Shown here in pieces: positions 34,102 to 46,631 of a stretch of DNA of 64,000 nucleotides. The notes beneath the pieces are model-generated. The model had not been told where the DNA came from. It worked only from the letters and a program-made list of their open reading frames with translations, and did no database searches. This DNA is from Hydractinia symbiolongicarpus. Its lineage: Eukaryota; Cnidaria; Hydrozoa; Anthoathecata; Hydractiniidae. How positions within the stretch are numbered: the first letter of the stretch is position 1; every line of letters starts with the position of its first letter. Made by a program: the position numbers and the translations under genes. The stretch covers positions 26,576,501-26,640,500 of the forward strand of contig NC_079886.1 in NCBI RefSeq assembly GCF_029227915.1. Reading direction: 5' to 3'.

Positions 34102-35209
34102 TTCAGCGTCTCATCAAAAACGAAATCATTTTTGAAAACTACAAGTCTCATGCGTTTTAGTGGTAAAAAATAATTTAAAGAATCTTTCGGGAAATGAGTT
34201 TACTCCCTGGGTACTTTCTTTGTATACTTTTGACTATGCGGGCCGAGTCCGGGATTTACGGGAAATCGCGGGTTTTTGTTTGCCGGCGATTAAACTCCTT
34301 TTATTCAGCGTCTCATAAAAAATGAAATCATTTTTGAAAACTACAAGTCACATGCGTCTTAGTGGTGAAAAAATAATTTAAAAAATCGTTCGGCAAATGA
34401 GTTTACTCCCTGGGTATTTTCTTTGTATACTTTCGACTATACAGCCAAGCCCGGGATTTACGGGAAATCGCGGGTTTTCGTTTGCCGGGGATTAAACTCC
34501 CTTTATTCAGGGTCTCATCAAAAACGAAATCATTTTTGAAAACTACAAGTCTCATGCGTTTTAGTGGTGAAAAATAATTTAAAGAATCCTTTGGGAAATG
34601 AGTTTACTCCCTGGGTACTTTCTTTGTATACTTTTGACTATACGGGCCGAGTCCGGGATTTGCGGGAAATTGCGGGTTTTCGTTTGCCGGCGATTAAACT
34701 CCTTTTATTCTGCGTCTCATCAAAAATGAAATCGTTTTTGAAAACTACAAGTCTTATGCGTTTTAGTGGTAAAAAATTAATTTAAAAAATCGTTCGGGAA
34801 ATGAGTTTACTCCCAGTTTACTTTCTTTGTATACATTCGACTATACGGGTCAAGCCTGGGATTTACGGCAAATCGCGGGTTTTCGTTCGCTGGCGATTAA
34901 ACTCCTTTTATTCAGCGTCTCATCAAAAATGAAATCATTTTTGAAAACTACAAGTCTCATGCGTTTTAGCGGTGAAGAAATAATTTAAAAAATCGTTCGG
35001 GAAATGAGTTTACTCCCTGGGTATTTTCTTTGTATACATTTGACTATACGGCCAAGCCCGGGATTTACGGGAAATCGCGGGTTTTCGTTTGCCGGCGATT
35101 AAACTCCTTTTATTCAGCGTCTCATCAAAAACGAAATCATTTTTGAAAACTACAAGTCTCATTCGTTTTAGTGGTGAAAAAATAATTTAAAAAATCGTTC
35201 GGGAAATGA
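34102..35209. repeat. Irregular satellite monomers
   Basis: Monomer order resembles part of the 2027-bp decamer (a tcggcaaatgag monomer, a cagggtctcatc monomer, then a taatttaaagaatcc monomer) but with its own changes such as ctatgcggg (about 34237) and gatttgcggg (about 34660). No clear tandem unit. Confidence 0.78.
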
Positions 35210-36223
35210 GTTTACTCCCAGTTTACTTTCTTTGTATACATTCGACTATACGGGTCAAGCCCGGGATTTACGGCAAATCGCGGGTTTTCGTTCGCTGGCG
35301 ATTAAACTCCTTTTATTCAGCGTCTCATCAAAAATAAAATCATTTTTAAAAACTACAAGTCTCATGCGTTTCAGTGGTGAAGAAATAATTTAAAAAATCG
35401 TTCGGGAAATGAGTTTACTCCCAGTTTACTTTCTTTGTATACATTCGACTATACGGGTCAAGCCCGGGATTTACGGCAAATCGCGGGTTTTCGTTCGCTG
35501 GCGATTAAACTCCTTTTATTCAGCGTCTCATCAAAAATGAAATCATTTTTGAAAACTACAAGTCTTATGCGTTTTAGTGGTAAAAAATTAATTTAAAAAA
35601 TCGTTCGGGAAATGAGTTTACTCCCAGTTTACTTTCTTTGTATACATTCGACTATACGGGTCAAGCCTGGGATTTACGGCAAATCGCGGGTTTTCGTTCG
35701 CTGGCGATTAAACTCCTTTTATTCAGCGTCTCATCAAAAATGAAATTATTTTTGAAAACTACAAGTCTCATGCGTTTTAGCGGTGAAGAAATAATTTAAA
35801 AAATCGTTCGGGAAATGAGTTTACTCCCTGGGTATTTTCTTTGTATACATTCGACTATACGGCCAAGCCCGGGATTTACGGGAAATCGCGGGTTTTCGTT
35901 TGCCGGCGATTAAACTCCTTTTATTCAGCGACTCATCAAAAACGAAATAATTTTTGAAAACTACAAGTCTCATGCGTTTTAGTGGTGAAAAAATAATTTA
36001 AAAAATCGTTCGGGAAATGAGTTTACTCCCAGTTTACTTTCTTTCTCTACATTCGACTATACGGGTCAAGCCCGGGATTTACGGCAAATCGCGGGTTTTC
36101 GTTCGCTGGCGATTAAACTCCTTTTATTCAGCGTCTCATCAAAAATAAAATCATTTTTAAAAACTACAAGTCACATGCGTCTTAGTGGTGAAAAAATAAT
36201 TTAAAAAATCGTTCGGCAAATGA
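35210..36223. repeat. 1014-bp pentameric HOR, copy 1
   Basis: The rare ctttctctac (36041 and 37055) and gtttcagtgg (tcag at 35371 and 36385) repeat 1014 bp apart. Four 203-bp monomers and one 202-bp monomer make up the unit. Confidence 0.9.
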
Positions 36224-37245
36224 GTTTACTCCCAGTTTACTTTCTTTGTATACATTCGACTATACGGGTCAAGCCCGGGATTTACGGCAAATCGCGGGTT
36301 TTCGTTCGCTGGCGATTAAACTCCTTTTATTCAGCGTCTCATCAAAAATAAAATCATTTTTAAAAACTACATGTCTCATGCGTTTCAGTGGTGAAGAAAT
36401 AATTTAAAAAATCGTTCGGGAAATGAGTTTACTCCCAGTTTACTTTCTTTGTATACATTCGACTATACGGGTCAAGCCCGGGATTTACGGCAAATCGCGG
36501 GTTTTCGTTCGCTGGCGATTAAACTCCTTTTATTCAGCGTCTCATCAAAAATGAAATCATTTTTGAAAACTACAAGTCTTATGCGTTTTAGTGGTAAAAA
36601 ATTAATTTAAAAAATCGTTCGGGAAATGAGTTTACTCCCAGTTTACTTTCTTTGTATACATTCGACTATACGGGTCAAGCCTGGGATTTACGGCAAATCG
36701 CGGGTTTTCGTTCGCTGGCGATCAAACTCCTTTTATTCAGCGTCTCATCAAAAATGAAATTATTTTTGAAAACTACAAGTCTCATGCGTTTTAGCGGTGA
36801 AGAAATAATTTAAAAAATCGTTCGGGAAATGAGTTTACTCCCTGGGTATTTTCTTTGTATACATTCGACTATACGGCCAAGCCCGGGATTTACGGGAAAT
36901 CGCGGGTTTTCGTTTGCCGGCGATTAAACTCCTTTTATTCAGCGACTCATCAAAAACGAAATAATTTTTGAAAACTACAAGTCTCATGCGTTTTAGTGGT
37001 GAAAAAATAATTTAAAAAATCGTTCGGGAAATGAGTTTACTCCCAGTTTACTTTCTTTCTCTACATTCGACTATACGGGTCAAGCCCGGGATTTACGGCA
37101 AATCGCGGGTTTTCGTTCGCTGGCGATTAAACTCCTTTTATTCAGCGTCTCATCAAAAATAAAATCATTTTTAAAAACTACAAGTCACATGCGTCTTAGT
37201 GGTGAAAAAATAATTTAAAAAATCGTTCGGCAAATGAGTTTACTC
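36224..37245. repeat. 1014-bp pentameric HOR, copy 2
   Basis: Second copy with few changes (ctacatgtctc near 36369, gcgatcaaac near 36719). It leaves the repeat at about 37245, where ccctgggtatt replaces cccagtttac. Confidence 0.9.
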
Positions 37246-38997
37246 CCTGGGTATTTTCTTTGTATACATTCGACTATACGGCCAAGCCCGGGATTTACGG
37301 GAAATCGCGGGTTTTCGTTTGCCGGCGATTAAACTCCCTTTATTCAGGGTCTCATCAAAAACGAAATCATTTTTGAAAACTACAAGTCTCATGCGTTTTA
37401 GTGGTGAAAAATAATTTAAAGAATCCTTCGGGAAATGAGTTTACTCCCTGGGTACTTTCTTTGTATACTTTTGACTATACGGGCCGAGTCCGGGATTTAC
37501 GGGATATTGCGGGTTTTCGTTTGCCGGCGATTAAACTCCTTTTATTCTGCGTCTCATCAAAAATGAAATCATTTTTAAAAACTACAAGTCTCATGCGTTT
37601 TAGTGGTGAAGAAATAATTTAAAAAATCGTTCGGGTAATGAGTTTACTCCCTGGGTACTTTCTTTGTATACTTTTGACTATACGGGCCGAGTCTGGGATT
37701 TACGGGAAATCGCGGGATTTCGTTTGCCGGCGATTAAACTCCTTTTATTCAGCGTCTCATAAAAAATGAAATCATTTTTGAAAACTACAAGTCCCATGCG
37801 TCTTAGTGGTGAAAAAATAATTTAAAAAATGGTTCGGGAAATGAGTTTACTCCCTGGGTACTTTCTTTGTATACATTCGACTATACGGACCAAGCCCGGG
37901 ATTTACAGGAAATCGCTGGTTTTCGTTTGCCGGAGATTAAACTCCTTTTATTCAGCGTCTCATCAAAAATGAAATCATTTTTGAAAACTACAAGTCTCAT
38001 GCGTTTTAGTGGTGAAAAAATAATTTAAAAAATCGTTCAAGAAATGAGTTTACTCCCTGGGTACTTTCTTTGTATACATTCGACTATACGGGCCGATTCC
38101 GGGATATACAGGAAATCGCGGGTTTTCGTTTTTTGGCGATTAAACTCCTTTTATTTAGCGTATCATCAAAAATGAAATCATTTTTGAAAACTACAACTCT
38201 CCTGCGTTTTAGTGGTGAAGAAATAATTTAAAAAATCATTCGGGAAATGAGTTTACTCCCTGGGTATTTTCTTTGTATACATTTGACTATCCGGCCAAGC
38301 CCGGGATTTACGGCAAATCGCGGGTTTTCGTTTTCCGGCGATTAAACTCCTTTTATTCAGCAACTCATCAAAAATGAAATCATTTTTGAAAACTACAAGT
38401 CTCATGCGTTTTAGTGGTGAAAAAATAATTTAAAAAATCGTTCGGGAAATGAGTTTACTATCTGGGTATTTTCTTTGTATACATTTGACTATACGGCCAA
38501 GCCCGGGATTTACGGGAAATCGCGGGTTTTCGTTTGCCGGCGATTAAACTCCTTTTATTCAGCCTCTCATCAAAAACGAAATCATTTTTGAAAACTACAA
38601 GTCTCATGCGTTTTAGTGGTGAAAAATAATTTAAAGAATCCTTCGGGAAATGAGTTTACTCCCTGGGTACTTTCTTTGTATACTTTTGACTATACGGGCC
38701 GAGTCCGGGATTTACGGGAAATTGCGGGTTTTCGTTTGCCGGCGATTAAACTCCTTTTATTCTGCGTCTCATCAAAAATGAAATCGTTTTTGAAAACTAC
38801 AAGTCTTATGCGTTTTAGTGGTAAAAAATTCGTTCGGGAAATGAGTTTACTCCCAGTTTACTTTCTTTGTATACATTTGACTATACGGGTCAGGCCCGGG
38901 ATTTACGGCAAATTGCGTGTTTTCGTTTGCCGGCGATTAAACTCCTTTTATTCAGCGTCTCATCAAAAACGAAATCATTTTTGAAAACTACAAGTCT
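37246..38997. repeat. Mosaic of monomer subtypes seen elsewhere
   Basis: The first part resembles 20820-21180 (cgggatattgcggg). The middle resembles the 1621-bp unit (tttagcgtatc, ctctcctgcg, cagcaactcatc). The last part resembles the 797-bp unit, including a 191-bp monomer near 38829. Private changes include cgttttttggcgatt near 38127. No new tandem unit forms here. Confidence 0.8.
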
Positions 38998-39815
38998 CAT
39001 GCGTTTTAGTGGTGAAAAAATAGTTTAAAAAATCGTTCGGGAAATGAGTTTACTCCCAGTTTACTTTCTTTGTATACATTCGACTATACGGGTCAAGCCC
39101 GGGATTTACGGCAAATCGCGGATTTCCGTTCGCTGGCGATTAAACTCCTTTTATTCAGCGTCTCATCAAAAATAAAATCATTTTTAAAAACTACAAGTCT
39201 CATGCGTTTTAGTGGTGAAGAAATAATTTAAAAAATCGTACGGGTAATGAGTTTACTCCCTGGGTACTTTCTTTGTATACTTTTGACTATACGGGCCGAG
39301 TCCGGGATTTACGGAAAATCGCGGGTTTTTGTTTGCCGGCGATTAAACTCCTTTTATTCAGCGTCTCATAAAAAATGAAATCATTTTTGAAAACTACAAG
39401 TCACATGCGTTTTAGTGGTGAAAAAATAGTTTAAAAAATCGTTCGGGAAATGAGTTTACTCCCAGTTTACTTTCTTTGTATACATTCGACTATACGGGTC
39501 AAGCCCGGGATTTACGGCAAATCGCGGATTTCCGTTCGCTGGCGATTAAACTCCTTTTATTCAGCGTCTCATCAAAAATAAAATCATTTTTAAAAACTAC
39601 AAGTCTCATGCGTTTTAGTGGTGAAGAAATAATTTAAAAAATCGTACGGGTAATGAGTTTACTCCCTGGGTACTTTCTTTGTATACTTTTGACTATACGG
39701 GCCGAGTCCGGGATTTACGGAAAATCGCGGGTTTTTGTTTGCCGGCGATTAAACTCCTTTTATTCAGCGTCTCATAAAAAATGAAATCATTTTTGAAAAC
39801 TACAAGTCACATGCG
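38998..39815. repeat. 406-bp dimeric HOR, two copies
   Basis: The rare aaaaaatagtttaaa (tagttt at 39021 and 39427), gcggatttccg, atcgtacggg and acggaaaatcg marks repeat 406 bp apart. Its monomers differ from those of the 406-bp dimer at 21.4 kb, so dimers formed at least twice in this array. Confidence 0.88.
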
Positions 39816-41835
39816 TCTTAGTGGTGAAAAAATAATTTAAAAAATCGTTCGGCAAATGAGTTTACTCCCTGGGTATTTTCTTTGTATACTGTCGACTATA
39901 CAGCCAAGCCTGGGATTTACGGGAAATCGCGGGTTTTCGTTTGCCGGCGATTAAACTCCCTTTATTCAGAGTCTCATCAAAAACGAAATCATTTTTGAAA
40001 ACTACAAGTCTCATGCGTTTTAGTGGTGAAAAATAATTTAAAGAATCCTTCGGGAAATGAGTTTACTCCCTGGGTACTTTCTTTGTATACTTTTGACTAT
40101 ACGGGCCGAGTCCGGGATTAACGGGAAATTGCGGGTTTTCGTTTGCCGGCGATTAAACTCCTTTTATTCTGCGTCTCATCAAAAATGAAATCGTTTTTGA
40201 AAACTACAAGTCTTATGCGTTTTAGTGGTAAAAAATTAATTTAAAAAATCGTTCGGGAAATGAGTTTACTCCCAGTTTACTTTCTTTGTATACATTCGAC
40301 TATACGGGTCAAGCCCGGGATTTACGGCAAATCGCGGGTTTTCGTTCGCTGGCGATTAAACTCCTTTTATTCAGCGTCTCATCAAAAATGAAATCATTTT
40401 TGAAAACTACAAGTCTCATGCGTTTTAGTGGTGAAAAAATAATTTAAAAAATCGTTCAAGAAATGAGTTTACTCCCTGGGTACTTTCTTTGTATACATTC
40501 GACTATACGGGCCGATTCCGGGATATACAGGAAATCGCGGGTTTTCGTTTGCCGGCGATTAAACTCCTTTTATTCAGCGTCTCATCAAAAACGAAATCAT
40601 TTTTGAAAACTACAAGTCTCATGCGTTTTAGTGGTGAAAAATAATTTAAAGAATCGTTCGGGAAATGAGTTTACTCCCTGGGTACTTTCTTTGTATACTT
40701 TTGACTATACGGGCCGAGTCTGGGATTTACGGGAAATCGCGGGTTTTCGTTTGCCGGCGATTAAACTCCTTTTATTCAGCGTCTCATAAAAAATGAAATC
40801 ATTTTTGAAAACTACAAGTCTCGTGCGTCTTAGTGGTGAAAAAATAATTTAAAGAATCGTTCGGGAAATGAGTTTACTCCCTGGGTACTTTCTTTGTATA
40901 CTTTTGACTATACGGGCCGAGTCTGGGATTTACGGGAAATCGCGGGTTTTCGTTTGCCGGCGATTAAACTCCTTTTATTCAGCGTCTCATCAAAAATGAA
41001 ATCGTTTTTGAAAACTACAAGTCTTATGCGTTTTAGTGGTAAAAAATTAATTTAAAAAATCGTTCAAGAAATGAGTTTACTCCCTGGGTACTTTCTTTGT
41101 ATACTTTTGACTATACGGGCCGAGTCTGGGATTTACGGGAAATCGCGGGTTTTCGTTTGCCGGCGATTAAACTCCTTTTATTCAGCGTCTCATCAAAAAT
41201 GAAATCGTTTTTGAAAACTACAAGTCTTATGCGTTTTAGTGGTAAAAAATTAATTTAAAAAATCGTTCGGGAAATGAGTTTACTCACAGTTTACTTTCTT
41301 TGTATATATTTGACTATACGGGTCAAGCCCGGGATTTACCGGAAATCGCGGGTTTTCGTTTGCCGGCGATTAAACTTCTTTTATTCAGCGTCTCATTAAA
41401 AATAAAATCATTTTTGAAAAGTACAAGTCTCATGCGTTTTAGTGGTGAAAATATAATTTTAAAAATCGTTCGGGAAATGAGTTTACTCCCTGCGTACGTT
41501 CTTTGTATACTTTTGACTATACGGGCCGGGGCCGGGATTTACGGGAAATCGCGGGTTTTCGTTTGCCGGAGATTAAACTCCTTTTATTCAGCGTCTCATC
41601 AAAAATGAAATCATTTTTGAAAACTAAAGGTCTCATGCGTTTTAGTGGTGAAAAAATAATTTTAAAAATCGTTCAAGAAATGAGTTTACTCCCTGGGTAC
41701 TTTCTTTGTATACATTCGACTATACGGGCCGATTCCGGGATATACAGGAAATCGCGGGTTTTCGTTTGCCGGCGATTAAACTCCTTTTATTCAGCGTCTC
41801 ATCAAAAACGAAATCATTTTTGAAAACTACAAGTC
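39404..41835. repeat. 2431-2433-bp 12-mer HOR, copy 1
   Basis: Starts with the second 406-bp dimer unit. Marks tagttt (39427), tgtcgac (39890) and the tatatatttgac monomer (about 41304) recur in copy 2. The monomer at about 40430-40620 is of the gattccgggatatacagg type, unlike the matching position in copy 2. Confidence 0.88.
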
Positions 41836-44221
41836 TCATGCGTTTTAGTGGTGAAAAAATAGTTTAAAAAATCGTTCGGGAAATGAGTTTACTCCCAGTT
41901 TACTTTCTTTGTATACATTCGACTATACGGGTCAAGCCCGGGATTTACGGCAAATCGCGGATTTCCGTTCGCTGGCGATTAAACTCCTTTTATTCAGCGT
42001 CTCATCAAAAATAAAATCATTTTTAAAAACTACAAGTCTCATGCGTTTTAGTGGTGAAGAAATAATTTAAAAAATCATACGGGTAATGAGTTTACTCCCT
42101 GGGTACTTTCTTTTTATACTTTTGACTATACGGGCCGAGTCCGGGATTTACGGAAAATCGCGGGTTTTTGTTTGCCGGCGATTAAACTCCTTTTATTCAG
42201 CGTCTCATAAAAATGAAATCATTTTTGAAAACTACAAGTCACATGCGTCTTAGTGGTGAAAAAATAATTTAAAAAATCGTTCGGCAAATGAGTTTACTCC
42301 CTGGGTATTTTCTTTGTATACTGTCGACTATACAGCCAAGCCTGGGATTTACGGGAAATCGCGGGTTTTCGTTTGCCGGCGATTAAACTCCCTTTATTCA
42401 GAGTCTCATCAAAAACGAAATCATTTTTGAAAACTACAAGTCTCATGCGTTTTAGTGGTGAAAAATAATTTAAAGAATCCTTCGGGAAATGAGTTTACTC
42501 CCTGGGTACTTTCTTTGTATACTTTTGACTATACGGGCCGAGTCCGGGATTAACGGGAAATTGCGGGTTTTCGTTTGCCGGCGATTAAACTCCTTTTATT
42601 CTGCGTCTCATCAAAAATGAAATCGTTTTTGAAAACTACAAGTCTTATGCGTTTTAGTGGTAAAAAATTAATTTAAAAAATCGTTCGGGAAATGAGTTTA
42701 CTCCCAGTTTACTTTCTTTGTATACATTCGACTATACGGGTCAAGCCCGGGATTTACGGCAAATCGCGGGTTTTCGTTCGCTGGCGATTAAACTCCTTTT
42801 ATTCAGCGTCTCATCAAAAATGAAATCATTTTTGAAAACTACAAGTCTCGTGCGTCTTAGTGGTGAAGAAATAATTTAAAAAATCGTTCGGGAAATGAGT
42901 TTACTCCCTGGGTAATTTCTTTGTATACATTCGACTATACGGCCAAGCCCGGGATTTACGGGAAATCGCGGGTTTTCGTTTGCCGGCGATTAAACTCCTT
43001 TTATTCAGCGTCTCATCAAAAACGAAATCATTTTTGAAAACTACAAGTCTCATGCGTTTTAGTGGTGAAAAATAATTTAAAGAATCGTTCGGGAAATGAG
43101 TTTACTCCCTGGGTACTTTCTTTGTATACTTTTGACTATACGGGCCGAGTCTGGGATTTACGGGAAATCGCGGGTTTTCGTTTGCCGGCGATTAAACTCC
43201 TTTTATTCAGCGTCTCATAAAAAATGAAATCATTTTTGAAAACTACAAGTCTCGTGCGTCTTAGTGGTGAAAAAATAATTTAAAGAATCGTTCGGGAAAT
43301 GAGTTTACTCCCTGGGTACTTTCTTTGTATACTTTTGACTATACGGGCCGAGTCTGGGATTTACGGGAAATCGCGGGTTTTCGTTTGCCGGCGATTAAAC
43401 TCCTTTTATTCAGCGTCTCATCAAAAATGAAATCGTTTTTGAAAACTACAAGTCTTATGCGTTTTAGTGGTAAAAAATTAATTTAAAAAATCGTTCAAGA
43501 AATGAGTTTACTCCCTGGGTACTTTCTTTGTATACTTTTGACTATACGGGCCGAGTCTGGGATTTACGGGAAATCGCGGTTTTTCGTTTGCCGGCGATTA
43601 AACTCCTTTTATTCAGCGTCTCATCAAAAATGAAATCGTTTTTGAAAACTACAAGTCTTATGCGTTTTAGTGGTAAAAAATTAATTTAAAAAATCGTTCG
43701 GGAAATGAGTTTACTCACAGTTTACTTTCTTTGTATATATTTGACTATACGGGTCAAGCCCGGGATTTACCGGAAATCGCGGGTTTTCGTTTGCCGGCGA
43801 TTAAACTTCTTTTATTCAGCGTCTCATTAAAAATAAAATCATTTTTGAAAAGTACAAGTCTCATGCGTTTTAGTGGTGAAAATATAATTTTAAAAATCGT
43901 TCGGGAAATGAGTTTACTTCCTGCGTACGTTCTTTGTATACTTTTGACTATACGGGCCGGGGCCGGGATTTACGGGAAATCGCGGGTTTTCGTTTGCCGG
44001 AGATTAAACTCCTTTTATTCAGCGTCTCATCAAAAATGAAATCATTTTTGAAAACTAAAGGTCTCATGCGTTTTAGTGGTGAAAAAATAATTTTAAAAAT
44101 CGTTCAAGAAATGAGTTTACTCCCTGGGTACTTTCTTTGTATACATTCGACTATACGGGCCGATTCCGGGATATACAGGAAATCGCGGGTTTTCGTTTGC
44201 CGGCGATTAAACTCCTTTTAT
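41836..44221. repeat. 2431-2433-bp 12-mer HOR, copy 2 with one exchanged monomer
   Basis: The offset from copy 1 starts at 2433 bp (tagttt 41860). It falls to 2432 after one A is lost from cataaaaaatg near 42208. It falls to 2431 across about 42850-43040, where copy 1's 203-bp gattccgggatatacagg monomer is replaced by a 202-bp monomer with gtgcgtcttag, gggtaatttc and cggccaagccc. That monomer matches one in the 2027-bp decamer (about 27285-27440). Confidence 0.87.
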
Positions 44222-45009
44222 TTAGCGTATGATCAAAAATGAAATCATTTTTGAAAACTACAACTCTCCTGCGTTTTAGTGGTGAAGAAATAATTTAAAA
44301 AATCATTCGGGAAATGAGTTTACTCCCTGGGTATTTTCTTTGTATACATTCGACTATCCGGCCAAGCCCGGGATTTATGGCAAATCGCGGGTTTTCGTTT
44401 GCCGGCGATTAAACTCCTTTTATTCAGCAACTCATCAAAAATGAAATCATTTTTGAAAACTACAAGTCTCATGCGTTTTAGTGGTGAAGAAATAATTTAA
44501 AAAATCGTTCGGGAAATGAGTTTACTCCCTGGGTATTTTCTTTGTATACATTTGACTATACGGCCAAGCCCGGGATTTACGGGAAATCGCGGGTTTTCGT
44601 TTGCCGGCGATTAAACTCCTTTTATTCAGCGTCTCATCAAAAACAAAATCATTTTTGAAAACTACAAGTCTCATGCGTTTTACTGGTTAAAAATAATTTA
44701 AAGAATCCTTCGGGAAATGAGTTTCTCCCTGGGTACTTTCTTTGTATACTTTTGACTATACGGGCCGAGTCCGGGATTTACGGGAAATTGCGGGTTTTCG
44801 TTTGCCGTCGATTAAACTCATTTTATTCTGCGTCTCATCAAAAATGAAATCGTTTTTGAAAACTACAAGTCTTATGCGTTTTAGTGGTAAAAAATTCGTT
44901 CGGGAAATGAGTTTACTCCCAGTTTACTTTCTTTGTATACATTTGACTAAACGGGTCAGGCCCGGAATTTACGGCAAATTGCGTGTTTTCGTTTGCCGGT
45001 GATTAAACT

Positions 45010-46631
45010 CCTTTTATTCAGCGTCTCATCAAAAACGAAGTCATTTTTGAAAACTACAAGTCTCATGCGTTTTAGTGGTGAAAAAATAATTTAAAAAATC
45101 GTTCGGGAAACGAGTTTACTCCCAGTTTACTTTCTTTGTATACATTCGACTATACGGGTCAAGCCCGGGACTTACGGCAAATCGCGGGTTTTCGTTCGCT
45201 GGCGATTAAACTCCTTTTATTCAGCGTCTCATCAAAAATAAAATCATTTTTAAAAACTACAAGTCTCATGCGTTTTAGTGGTGAAGAAATAATTTAAAAA
45301 ATCGTTCGGGTAATGAGTTTACTTCCTGGGTACTTTCTTTGTATACTTTTGACTATACGGGCCGAGTCCGGGATTTACGGGAAATCGCGGGTTTTCGTTT
45401 GCCGGCGATTAAACTCCTTTTATTCAGCGTCTCATAAAAAATGAAATCATTTTTGAAAACTACAAGTCACATGCGTCTTAGTGGTGAAAAAATAATTTAA
45501 AAAATCGTTCGGCAAATGAGTTTACTCCCTGGGTATTTTCTTTGTATACTTTCGACTATACAGCCAAGCCCGGGATTTACGGGAATTCGCGGGTTTTCGT
45601 TTGCCGGCGATTAAACTCCCTTTATTCAGGGTCTCATCAAAAACGAAATCATTTTTGAAAACTACAAGTCTCATACGTTTTAGTGGTGAAAAATAATTTA
45701 AAGAATCCTTCGGGAAATGAGTTTACTCCCTGGGTACTTTCTTTGTATACTTTTGACTATACGGGCCGAGTCCGGGATTTACGGGAAATTGCGGGTTTTC
45801 GTTTGCCGGCGATTAAACTCCTTTTATTCTGCGTCTCATCAAAAATGAAATCGTTTTTAAAAACTACAAGTCTTATGCGTTTTAGTGGTAAAAAATTAAT
45901 TTAAAAAATCGTTCGGGAAATGAGTTTACTCCCAGTTTACTTTCTTTGTATACATTCGACTATACGGGTCAAGCCCGGGATTTACGGCAAATCGCGGGTT
46001 TTCGTTCGCTGGCGATTAAACTCCTTTTATTCAGCGTCTCATCAAAAATGAAATCATTTTTAAAAACTACAAGTCTCATGCGTTTTAGTGGTGAAGAAAT
46101 AATTTAAAAAATCGTTCGGGTAATGAGTTTACTCCCTGGGTACTTTCTTTGTATACTTTTGACTATACGGGCCGAGTCTGGGATTTACGGGAAATCGCGG
46201 GTTTTCGTTTGCCGGCGATTAAACTCCTTTTATTCAGCGTCTCATCAAAAACGAAATCATTTTTGAAAACTACAAGTCCCATGCGTCTTAAAGGTGAAAG
46301 AATAATTTAAAAAATGGTTCGGGAAATGAGTTTACTCCCTGGGTACTTTCTTTGTATACATTCGACTATACGGACCAAGCCCGGGATTTACGGGAAATCG
46401 CGGGTTTTCGTTTGCCGGAGATTAAACTCCTTTTATTCAGCGTCTCATCAAAAATGAAATCGTTTTTAAAAACTACAAGTCTTATGCGTTTTAGTGGTAA
46501 AAAATTAATTTAAAAAATCGTTCGGGAAATGAGTTTACTCCCAGTTTACTTTCTTTGTATACATTCGACTATACCGGTCAAGCCCGGGATTTACGGCAAA
46601 TCGCGGGTTTTACTTCGCTGGCGATTAAACT
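45010..46631. repeat. 1622-bp internal octamer duplication, copy 1
   Basis: The mark aaaaacgaag at 45031 recurs at 46653, and the gtcatacg/gtctcatacg monomer, cttaaaggtgaaag and ccggtcaagcccggg marks follow the same 1622-bp shift. The left exchange point lies between about 45002 and 45031. Near 46608 the sequence reads ttttacttcgctgg where copy 2 reads ttttcgttcgctgg, which may mark the exchange itself. Confidence 0.9.
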
